Of a stretch of DNA of 5,131 bases, positions 1 through 5,131 are shown in pieces. Made by a program: the position numbers and the translations under genes. Position 1 is the first letter of the stretch; the number at the start of each line of letters is the position of its first letter. Under the pieces are notes generated by a model. That model was not told the origin of the DNA. It did no database searches and saw only the letters and a program-made list of their open reading frames with translations. The DNA lies in contig CALJUR010000058.1 in NCBI GenBank assembly GCA_937975765.1, positions 1-5,131 of the forward strand, given 5' to 3'. This DNA is from an uncultured Myxococcales bacterium (GTDB lineage Bacteria > Myxococcota_A > UBA9042 > DTJE01).

Positions 1-399
1 GGAGCCAAACCAAAACGCGAACATCCCCACGACCCGCCCCGGGTGCGTCCGCTGGGGTCCGCGTACAAGCGCGGATTCTTGTGGGAGTTTCCGGGGACGG
101 GCGCGGGGGCCGCGGCGGGGGCTGTCAACCGCGGGGGGCGCGGAGAGCGCCCGGGGTGCTCTTCGGGGGCTGAGAGCGGGCGAGAGCGGTTAACACCAAG
201 CCCGGCCCCGGCGTGAACAGGAGCCCATACCCCTGATTGGCGAAGTTGGACTATCCTGCGTCCCTGATGCGCCGGGCAGAGTTCGTCGCAAACAAGGCCA
301 GTTCATGCAGCGCGGCGGCCAGCGCGTCGGAGAAGCGCTGCGCGAAGGGGGCAGTTCATCGTCAGCACCGAGATGGAGTCCGATGCGTGAAGCGCGAAG
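1..399. other. G-rich non-coding region upstream of the antiporter gene
   Basis: I see no convincing gene here. All three + strand frames stay open over most of the first 165-210 bases, but this is expected in such GC-rich sequence; the translations are rich in Gly, Arg, Ala and Pro and match nothing I know. On the - strand, a start-less frame between about 255 and 355 reads as an alanine-rich helix-like peptide, too short and without a start codon to call. The left part (about 81-180) has many runs of three to six G. The octamer GAGAGCGG occurs twice (172-179, 182-189) and CAGTTCAT twice (299-306, 352-359). The promoter of the antiporter gene probably lies here, but I could not find a credible -35/-10 pair. 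Confidence 0.6.
93..121 (+). other. Predicted G-quadruplex motif
   Basis: Four G-runs lie in a row: GGGG (93-96), GGG (99-101), GGGGG (105-109) and GGGGG (117-121), with loops of 2, 3 and 7 bases. This satisfies the usual G3+N1-7 folding rule. A further six-G run follows at 133-138. Being on the coding strand about 300 bases upstream of the antiporter gene, it would lie in the non-template strand, or in the leader RNA if transcription starts upstream of it. Such motifs also arise by chance in G-rich spacers, so a function is not implied. Confidence 0.45.
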
Positions 400-420
400 G
401 TGCCAGAGTGGGGGTTGACG

Positions 421-2133
421 ATGGATGACTTCGGTATCCTCCTGACCTTCGCCGGCGGCCTGGCTGGAGCCCTGGTGCTAGGCTTCCTGGCCCACCGGCT
501 GAAGCTGTCCCCCATCGTCGGCTACCTGCTGGCTGGCGTCCTGGTCGGGCCCTTCACGCCCGGCTTCGTGGCCAACCACGCCGTCGCGGAACAGTTCGCG
601 GAGATCGGCGTCATCCTGTTGCTCTTCGGGATCGGCCTGCGCTTCCATCTGCGCGAGCTTGTCGCGGTCTGGAAGGTAGCCATTCCCGGTGCGCTCATCC
701 AGAGCACCCTCTCGACGACGATGCTCGCGGTGCTCCTGCACCAGATGGGTTGGAGTTGGATCTCCGGGTTCATCCTGGGCATGGCCATCTCGGTCGCCAG
801 CACGGTGGTGATGGCGCTGGTGCTCGCCGAACGACATGACCTCCATGCGCCCATCGGTCACATCGCGATCGGCTGGACCGTGGTGGAGGACCTGCTGACG
901 GTCGGCTTGCTGCTGCTCCTACCAATACTGTTCGGCCCGGGCGGCGGCACCGGGGTCGGCGCGGGTGCAGCGCTCGGACTTGCCGCGGTCAAGGTCCTCG
1001 GGCTCCTCTTGGTGGTCGTGGTCCTCGGTCGGTGGGTGATCCCTTGGGCGCTCAATCAGATCGAAAAGACCCGCTCGCGCGAGCTCTTCACTCTGGCGGT
1101 GCTGGTTCTGGCGGTGGGTATCGCGGTCGGCTCGTCCAGGCTCTTTGGAGTGTCGATGGCGCTCGGCGCGTTCCTGGCCGGGTTGGCCGTCGGTCGCTCC
1201 GAATTCGCGGCACGGGCCGCAGGCGACGCCGTGCCCATGCGGGACGCATTCGCCGTGCTCTTCTTCGTCTCGGTCGGCATGCTCTTCGACCCGCGGAGCC
1301 TCGTGCAGACGCCGCTGGTGATAGGTGTCGTGCTGTTCGTCGTGGTGATCGGGAAGCCCGTGGCGGCCATGTTGACGGTTCGGCTCCTCGGACGTCCTTT
1401 CGCGACTGCGATTCCGGTCGGCGCGGCGTTCTCGCAGGTCGGTGAGTTCAGTTTCATCCTCGGGACCGTGGCGCTTCAACTCGGGCTCATCGACGACGCG
1501 GGCTGGAACGCCCTGGTCGCCGCATCGATCATCTCGATCTCTCTGAACCCGACGATCTATCGCTGGGCGCGCAGGTTCTCGTCCTCGGCGCCGAGACTCG
1601 CAGAAGTAGCCCCCGGCAAGCGGCCCTTGGTCGATCCGACTCGCTGCATCCTGGTGGGCTATGGGCCGGTGGGCAGGATCGTCCATCGACTTCTCACCGA
1701 CCGCGGCACAACGGTCACCGTCATCGACCTCAACCTCGACGCCGTGCGGAGGATGAAGGCCGAGGGAGTGACGGCGCTGTACGGTGATGTGCTGCGTTCG
1801 GGAACCCTCGAGGATGCCGGCATCGCGACCGCCGGCTGCCTCATCCTGAGCGCCGACGTCGAGGATGCGGCCGAGATCATCAGGCAGGCGCGGATGCTCA
1901 ATCCCGAACTGCGTGTCTTGGCGCGTTGCACCCACCTCCGTGACGCCCCAGCCCTCAAGCGCGCCGGAGCCAGTGTCGTAGCTGCGGGCGAGGCCGAAGT
2001 AGGCGTGGCGCTCGTCGAGGCGATGACCGCCGACGACGATGGCGCCGCGGGTGCGGCGGGGGAACAGCGCTCCGCAGTCCGTGCGCGACTCTACGGCACG
2101 GATTCCTCCGTCCCGCCGCCAACCAGGACGTGA
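421..2133 (+). CDS. ybaL: YbaL-like CPA2 cation:proton antiporter with NAD-binding RCK domain
   Basis: Inner-membrane monovalent cation (K+ or Na+)/proton antiporter of the CPA2 (KefB/KefC/YbaL) family, 570 residues, about the length of E. coli YbaL. Residues 1-385 are a multi-pass membrane domain. The early segment LVGPFTPGF (41-49) and the segment around TVVEDLL (153-159) resemble YbaL; E156-D157 occupy the place of the ion-binding acidic pair, and K312 in IGKPVAA is a conserved-type helix lysine. GEFSFIL (341-347) is typical of the family. Residues 408-536 form an RCK/TrkA-N Rossmann domain with GYGPVG (413-418) and D436 ending strand 2, suggesting NAD(H) gating. The last 30 or so residues are a low-complexity tail; no RCK-C domain is present. 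I prefer ATG 421, with a G-rich stretch upstream (411-414); an in-frame GTG at 400 would add seven residues. Convergent with the stress gene. The transported ion is not evident from sequence. Confidence 0.93.
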   Translation: MDDFGILLTFAGGLAGALVLGFLAHRLKLSPIVGYLLAGVLVGPFTPGFVANHAVAEQFAEIGVILLLFGIGLRFHLRELVAVWKVAIPGALIQSTLSTTMLAVLLHQMGWSWISGFILGMAISVASTVVMALVLAERHDLHAPIGHIAIGWTVVEDLLTVGLLLLLPILFGPGGGTGVGAGAALGLAAVKVLGLLLVVVVLGRWVIPWALNQIEKTRSRELFTLAVLVLAVGIAVGSSRLFGVSMALGAFLAGLAVGRSEFAARAAGDAVPMRDAFAVLFFVSVGMLFDPRSLVQTPLVIGVVLFVVVIGKPVAAMLTVRLLGRPFATAIPVGAAFSQVGEFSFILGTVALQLGLIDDAGWNALVAASIISISLNPTIYRWARRFSSSAPRLAEVAPGKRPLVDPTRCILVGYGPVGRIVHRLLTDRGTTVTVIDLNLDAVRRMKAEGVTALYGDVLRSGTLEDAGIATAGCLILSADVEDAAEIIRQARMLNPELRVLARCTHLRDAPALKRAGASVVAAGEAEVGVALVEAMTADDDGAAGAAGEQRSAVRARLYGTDSSVPPPTRT

Positions 2134-2138
2134 GCATC

Positions 2139-2158
2139 GGGTCGGCTCAACGCGACCC
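2139..2158. terminator. Possible weak terminator hairpin at the convergent junction
   Basis: A perfect 6-bp inverted repeat, GGGTCG (2139-2144) and CGACCC (2153-2158), surrounds an 8-base loop that contains the stress-gene stop. It starts six bases after the antiporter stop. The symmetric position suits two converging transcripts, but no T-run follows on either strand and the stem is short, so it may be chance or only a pause or processing site. Confidence 0.25.
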
Positions 2159-3040
2159 TGACACGAGGACGTCCATGCGAGCAGCGCGGACGATCTTCTT
2201 CGTGACGCTGCCCAGGAAGAACGCCTCGAGGACCGACTGATTCTTGCCCACGACGATGACGTCTGCGCCGTAGCGCACGGCCGCGCCGGGGATCAAGGTC
2301 GACGGCGCCCCGTGCAGGACGTGGCGTTCGAGGCAGCGATCGCTCGGCACGGGACAGCGATCGAGCAGCTCGGTCAGGCCCCGGACAGCCTCGCCCTTGG
2401 CTGCCGCCCGGTGATTCGCGATCGTCTCTCCGGTCGCGTTATGACTGATGAGCTTCATCTCGAACATCGGCTCGTACGCATGCAGGATTTGCAGGCGTGC
2501 CTGCTCGGACAGTGCGACTGCGGACATCACGACCGAGCACGACACCGGCGCGAGCGCCACACATGCCAGGATGGTTCCGTAGGCCCCTTTCGGGGAGTCC
2601 TTCACGACCAGGGTATCGCCAGTCCAGCGCTCCAGGACTCTTTCGGCCGTCGTACCGATCAGCGCGTCCTTGAACGAACGCTCTCCTCGGCATCCGACGA
2701 CAACGAGGTCAGCGGACAGCCGCATCGCTTCGCCTGCCAACGTCGCGGCTGCACCTCCCTTGAGGAGTTTGATGGTCGCGGTGACGCCGTGCTTCCGGAC
2801 CAGCGCTCGCGTCTCCTCAAGGTGCTGTTCAATGACTGGGTCCGTACCCGTGCAAAAGGAACGATCGACGTCGAGTCCCTTGAGGGCCTTGCGGTCGAGC
2901 CGCGGGGTGACGTGGACGATCTCCAACCTGGCGGAATGCTCGGTGGCGAGCAGCGCTGCGCGCACCACCGCGTGAGACGCGGGGCGAGAGAAGTCGGTCC
3001 CTGCCAGGATTCGTTTGAGCGCTTTCTGCTTCGCCTCCAT
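2147..3040 (-). CDS. Tandem-domain universal stress protein (UspA family)
   Basis: Cytoplasmic UspA-superfamily protein of 297 residues made of two Usp domains in tandem, like the UspE class; such proteins bind ATP or act as stress-responsive signalling partners. Domain 1 (about 8-147) has the adenine-contact aspartate D16 in GTDFS and a full G-2x-G-9x-G(S/T) nucleotide motif: G116, G119, G129-T130. Domain 2 (about 155-295) looks degenerate: ALAPVS replaces the aspartate-containing strand end, and its loop GKNQSVLEAFFLGS (265-278) has Q where the second glycine belongs and is one residue short. HAYEPMFEMKL (187-197) resembles the second domain of other tandem Usps. I chose ATG 3040 because AGGTGA (3046-3051) sits five bases upstream; an in-frame GTG at 3049, with GAGGTG nine bases upstream, is a fair alternative. 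It converges with the antiporter gene, 13 bp apart. Stress links between the two are inferred only from neighbourhood. Confidence 0.93.
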   Translation of the reverse strand: MEAKQKALKRILAGTDFSRPASHAVVRAALLATEHSARLEIVHVTPRLDRKALKGLDVDRSFCTGTDPVIEQHLEETRALVRKHGVTATIKLLKGGAAATLAGEAMRLSADLVVVGCRGERSFKDALIGTTAERVLERWTGDTLVVKDSPKGAYGTILACVALAPVSCSVVMSAVALSEQARLQILHAYEPMFEMKLISHNATGETIANHRAAAKGEAVRGLTELLDRCPVPSDRCLERHVLHGAPSTLIPGAAVRYGADVIVVGKNQSVLEAFFLGSVTKKIVRAARMDVLVSGSR

Positions 3041-3045
3041 CTGAT

Positions 3046-3051
3046 TCACCT
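3046..3051 (-). promoter_or_regulatory. Ribosome binding site of the stress-protein gene
   Basis: Read on the - strand this is AGGTGA, six bases complementary to the 16S rRNA 3' end, five bases before ATG 3040. A second good site, GAGGTG (3059-3064), lies nine bases before the alternative GTG at 3049. Both starts therefore have support and the choice changes the product by only three residues. Confidence 0.5.
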
Positions 3052-3222
3052 GTCAATGCACCTCTCCGGATCACCCTGGTCCGGCCGACGGCTGCTCTTC
3101 GCGACGAATTCCCACATTTCTGGGACCGGCTCGACCTGACGATAGCGGTGTGGGAGGAGGAATACCAGTGCGATGCCGTTCGCACCTACGATGTCACCCG
3201 GACCGGGGTCATCGAGTTCCAT
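3046..3222 (-). CDS. Doubtful 58-residue open frame upstream of the stress gene
   Basis: An ATG at 3222, preceded by a G-rich stretch, opens a 58-codon frame ending with TGA at 3046-3048. Its stop would overlap the alternative GTG start of the stress gene as GTGA, the kind of junction seen in coupled operons, and its start lies inside the last 37 bases of the HTH gene. The product would have a hydrophobic stretch (NGIALVFLLPH, residues 15-25) and a polar, charged C-terminal half. Third-position G+C is about 69% by hand count, lower than first-position (about 78%), which argues against it; the opposite-strand frame over the same bases fits better. I recognise no family. Listed because it is too short for usual gene callers. 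Confidence 0.15.
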   Translation of the reverse strand: MELDDPGPGDIVGANGIALVFLLPHRYRQVEPVPEMWEFVAKSSRRPDQGDPERCIDR

Positions 3223-3225
3223 ACC
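3064..3225 (+). pseudogene. Possible internal fragment of a disrupted gene
   Basis: On the + strand a frame reads about 54 codons of natural-looking protein, with stretches such as LVRPTAALRDEFPHFWDRLD and VWEEEYQCDAVRTYDVTRTG. By hand count, third positions are about 78% G+C (42 of 54) and second positions about 43% (23 of 54), the pattern expected of a real frame in a GC-rich genome. The frame is open from 3019 but has no ATG, GTG or TTG before the GTG at 3148, and at its right end it runs antisense into the HTH gene. It would thus be a remnant lacking both ends, possibly of a gene broken when the recombination module arrived. I do not recognise the family. It could also be chance, since it lies where the stress-gene leader should be. 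Confidence 0.22.
3110..3125. repeat. Small inverted repeat in the stress-gene leader
   Basis: TCCCA and TGGGA form perfect 5-bp arms around a 6-base spacer, about 70 bases upstream of the stress-gene start. The dyad has the dimensions of a regulator half-site pair, but such a short palindrome is common by chance. Confidence 0.2.
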
Positions 3226-3644
3226 CCCCGCTGCTCCCGCCAGTCCTCTTGGCGGACCACGGCGCGGAGGGAGCGCTCGGTGACGCGGCTGCCGGCGTCC
3301 AGGAACAGCAGCGATTCCTGGATGTCAGGGGCGAGCAGAAGCAGGTCCATCACCTGGCTGACCCGAGCGCGGGTCCAGTGCAGGCGGCGCGCGACCTCGG
3401 CGCGATCCGCGATGCGACCGGCGTCGATCAGGCGCTGGACGTGATGCGCGAGGGCCAGAAGGGCGGCAACGTTGGCGGGGCGCTTCCCGATCCAGGGGCC
3501 GGTGGCCGCCGGCCTCTCCAGGGGGTCCAGGGCCGTCCCCTCGGCCAGATCGATGCGCCGTTCGCGACGGACCCGGTGGAAGCTCCCCCGGAAGACCATG
3601 GTCCCGCCCTGGCCGCGCCCGTCGCCGTTCGGCTCGATCGTCAT
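3186..3644 (-). CDS. Recombinase-associated helix-turn-helix protein
   Basis: A 152-residue probable DNA-binding protein encoded directly downstream of the serine recombinase. Its ATG (3644) shares ATGA with the recombinase stop (3641-3643), and GGGGTGGCGGG precedes it inside the recombinase gene; this coupling decides the start, rather than the longer frame back to 3800 that would lie wholly within the recombinase gene. Residues 1-55 are basic and Gly-rich, probably flexible. Residues 58-116 hold a ParB/KorB-like helix-turn-helix: RAEVARRLHWTRARVSQVMD (81-100), followed by LLLLAPDIQESLLFL (101-115). A Trp/Arg-rich end follows (TERSLRAVVRQEDWREQRGVW, 122-142). I recall similar small proteins beside large serine recombinases in Planctomycetota. 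The final residues after NSM look like an added tail. A role as an accessory factor in recombination, directionality or autoregulation is inference. Confidence 0.85.
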   Translation of the reverse strand: MTIEPNGDGRGQGGTMVFRGSFHRVRRERRIDLAEGTALDPLERPAATGPWIGKRPANVAALLALAHHVQRLIDAGRIADRAEVARRLHWTRARVSQVMDLLLLAPDIQESLLFLDAGSRVTERSLRAVVRQEDWREQRGVWNSMTPVRVTS

Positions 3645-5131
3645 CCCGCCACCCCCGCGAAGGCGCCCTGCCGTCCCTGGCAAGTCCCGGCCAGCGACAC
3701 GAGATGCGCCTCGATCGTCCCGGTCTCCTCGTCCACCTCGACGCGGTCCACGACGGCCCGAACCAGGCGGACCCGATTCTCGGGCGTCATGGATTCCCAC
3801 AGGTTCCCGAAGTCCCGCAGGGCCGCCGCGATCCAGTCGGCATCGACCTTCGCGGCGTCGAGCGTCGCGAGCCCGACGTCGATGGCCGCGAGGCGCTGTT
3901 CCCGGGCGGCCTGCTCGCCCGCGAGGTGCCCGATCTGATCCTCAAGGGCGGCGCGGGATGCGTCGTTCCGGGTCCGCTGGAGGTTCCGGACGACGCGGGC
4001 CTTCTCCGAAGCGGCACCCGCGATCCTGGCCGGCAGGCCCCGGCGCTCGACCGCCAGGTCCTCACGTTCCCGGTCCAGTTTGGCCTGGATCGCGGCGACC
4101 ACGTCGGCCGCCAGCGCCCTGCCCGCGGGCCCGGTCGTGGCCTCGCGGATCCGATCCACCACGAAGCCCTCCAGGGCCTGGGCCGGCAGGGGCCGGGAGG
4201 GGCATGCGTTCCGACCCTGCTTGGCCCGGGTCCCGCACGTGTAGTACCTGTAACGTTTCCCGTGCGCCCGGGCCGTGGCCGGGGTCAGCGCCGCGCCGCA
4301 CGACCCGCACCGCAACAGGCCGACCAGCAGGAAGCCCGGGTTCCGGGTGCGGGCCTCGGGCTTCGAATCGTCGTGCCGGGCGCCGAGCAGGGCCTGGACG
4401 CTCTCCCACGTCTCGCGCGAAACCAGCGGCTCGTGCTCGGCCTCGTGGAGTTCCCCGCCGGAGGCGATCAGGCCGGCGTACAAGGGGTTCTTGAGCATGC
4501 GCAGCACGTGGTCCGTGCGCCAGCCCTTGCGCCGTGCCGTCTGCTCCCGAGGCGTCCAGCCCTTCTCGGTCAGCGCCCGGACCACCCCGAGCGGCGACCG
4601 GGTCGCGCGGTACACATCAAACGCCTCCCGGACGACCAGGGCCTCGACACGGTTCACGATGAGCTTGCGGTCGCGCACCCCGTAGCCGTACGGCAGCCGC
4701 CCGCCCGTCCACTTCCCGCGCCGGCGCGACGCCGCGATCTTGTCGCGCGTCCGCTCGCAAATCATCTCGCGCTCGAACTCCGCGAACGACATCAACATAT
4801 TCAGGGTCAAGCGCCCCATCGCGTTCGCCGTGCTGAAATTCTGCGTCACCGAAACGAACGCGACGCCGTGGCGAGCGAAGCGGTCCATCACCGATGCGAA
4901 GTCCAGCAGGGAGCGGGAGAGCCTGTCCACTCGATGGACGACCACGACGTCGATCCGGCCCGCCTCGGCGTCGGCCAGCAGCCTCTGGAAGGCCGGACGC
5001 TCGATGTTCGCCCCGGTGAACCCGCCATCGTCGTACGCCTCGGGCAGGACGCGCCACCCGGCGTGGGCCTGCGACCTGATGTAGCCCTCGCAGGCATCCC
5101 TCTGGGCGTCGAGCGAGTTGAAGTCCTGCTC
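3641..5131 (-). CDS. Large serine recombinase, N-terminus outside the window
   Basis: Site-specific DNA recombinase of the large serine (resolvase/invertase) family; 496 residues are visible, open at the right edge. The first residues, EQDFNSLDAQRDAC, normally follow the YxRVS catalytic-serine motif, so the nucleophile should lie a few codons beyond 5131. Numbering from the edge: catalytic domain about 1-130, with the arginine pair of DRLSR (R70, R73), the MGRLTLNMLMSFAEFERE helix (105-122) and ERTRDKI (126-132). The recombinase domain follows (about 143-250; GGRLPYGYG, then LKNPLYAGL at 213-221). A zinc ribbon has C275, C278, C299 and C310. A charged coiled coil (about 345-415) and a C-terminal VDRVEVDEETG segment (461-471) complete it. 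No frameshift or stop is seen. A GTG at 4945 is an internal valine, not the start. It is translationally coupled to the HTH gene downstream. Attachment sites are not visible and probably lie beyond the edge. Confidence 0.95.
   Translation of the reverse strand, partial: EQDFNSLDAQRDACEGYIRSQAHAGWRVLPEAYDDGGFTGANIERPAFQRLLADAEAGRIDVVVVHRVDRLSRSLLDFASVMDRFARHGVAFVSVTQNFSTANAMGRLTLNMLMSFAEFEREMICERTRDKIAASRRRGKWTGGRLPYGYGVRDRKLIVNRVEALVVREAFDVYRATRSPLGVVRALTEKGWTPREQTARRKGWRTDHVLRMLKNPLYAGLIASGGELHEAEHEPLVSRETWESVQALLGARHDDSKPEARTRNPGFLLVGLLRCGSCGAALTPATARAHGKRYRYYTCGTRAKQGRNACPSRPLPAQALEGFVVDRIREATTGPAGRALAADVVAAIQAKLDREREDLAVERRGLPARIAGAASEKARVVRNLQRTRNDASRAALEDQIGHLAGEQAAREQRLAAIDVGLATLDAAKVDADWIAAALRDFGNLWESMTPENRVRLVRAVVDRVEVDEETGTIEAHLVSLAGTCQGRQGAFAGVAG

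Larger units (their letters stand above)
3041..3185. other. Leader region between the recombination module and the stress gene
   Basis: This short segment should carry the stress-gene leader and any promoter it has, since the upstream recombination genes lie on the same strand. I found no convincing -35/-10 pair and no terminator with a T-run after the HTH gene. It contains a small inverted repeat, TCCCA-6-TGGGA (3110-3125), and two competing coding-like frames described separately. Read-through from the recombinase operon into the stress gene cannot be excluded. Confidence 0.5.

Noticed and set aside
144..162. Possible hairpin AGAGC-9-GCTCT as a terminator
   Set aside because: Only a 5-bp stem, no T-run after it, and no recognisable gene upstream that would need a terminator.
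237..428. 63-codon frame starting at TTG
   Set aside because: Weak start codon, no good ribosome site, overlaps the antiporter start and has shadow-like composition.
415..430. TTGACG as a -35 element
   Set aside because: It abuts the antiporter start codon and no -10 element follows at suitable spacing; a promoter there could not serve this gene.
919..1935. 338-codon open frame on the - strand
   Set aside because: It lies wholly antisense to the antiporter gene; the product is rich in Arg, His, Asp and Glu with no recognisable domain, typical of a shadow frame in GC-rich DNA.
2312..3139. 275-codon open frame on the + strand
   Set aside because: Antisense to the stress-protein gene, which has unmistakable Usp motifs; the + strand translation has no family features.
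3472..4494. 340-codon open frame on the + strand
   Set aside because: Antisense to the recombinase; extreme Arg/Pro/Gly/Ser composition and no motif, whereas the - strand frame has clear recombinase domains.
3641..4945. Recombinase starting at GTG 4945
   Set aside because: The frame continues without a stop to the window edge and encodes conserved upstream family residues, so this GTG is an internal valine.
1..5131. CRISPR array, tRNA or rRNA genes, and IS-type terminal repeats
   Set aside because: No regularly spaced repeats, cloverleaf-like stretch, conserved rRNA segment or matching terminal inverted repeats were seen on either strand.

Overview
This is a GC-rich bacterial window (roughly two-thirds G+C by eye) with four genes. 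Two form a convergent stress and ion-homeostasis pair. The other two form a site-specific recombination cassette that runs off the right edge. The recombinase joined to a small helix-turn-helix partner is an arrangement I associate with Planctomycetota and other high-GC environmental bacteria. That taxonomic reading comes from recalled gene style, not from a marker gene, and is weak.

Layout. Positions 1-399 hold no convincing gene; the stretch is very G-rich and contains a canonical four-run G-quadruplex motif. A YbaL-like CPA2 cation:proton antiporter with a C-terminal NAD-binding RCK/TrkA-N domain occupies 421-2133 on the + strand. Thirteen bases after its stop, and pointing towards it, lies a tandem-domain universal stress protein (3040 to 2147, - strand). 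A small inverted repeat over the junction may help end both transcripts.

The segment of about 145 bp upstream of the stress gene (3041-3185) is ambiguous. It should hold that gene's leader and perhaps its promoter. It also contains a start-less coding-like frame on the + strand and an alternative 58-codon frame on the - strand, so it may carry the remnant of a disrupted gene.

From 3186 to the right edge, on the - strand, lies a two-gene unit: a large serine recombinase (5' end outside the window, from 5131 down to 3641) and a 152-residue protein with a ParB/KorB-like helix-turn-helix (3644 to 3186). The stop of the first and the start of the second share an ATGA, which indicates translational coupling. 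The catalytic serine of the recombinase lies just outside the window, but the rest of its catalytic domain, the recombinase domain, the four-cysteine zinc ribbon and the coiled coil are present and uninterrupted.

How they may work together: the antiporter and stress protein plausibly belong to one physiological theme (pH, cation or electrophile stress), though their convergent orientation means they are not an operon. The recombinase and HTH protein look like a mobile or formerly mobile module beside them. No clearly new system is visible. The most informative leads are the coupled HTH partner, the degenerate second nucleotide site of the stress protein, and the possible gene remnant between the module and the stress gene.
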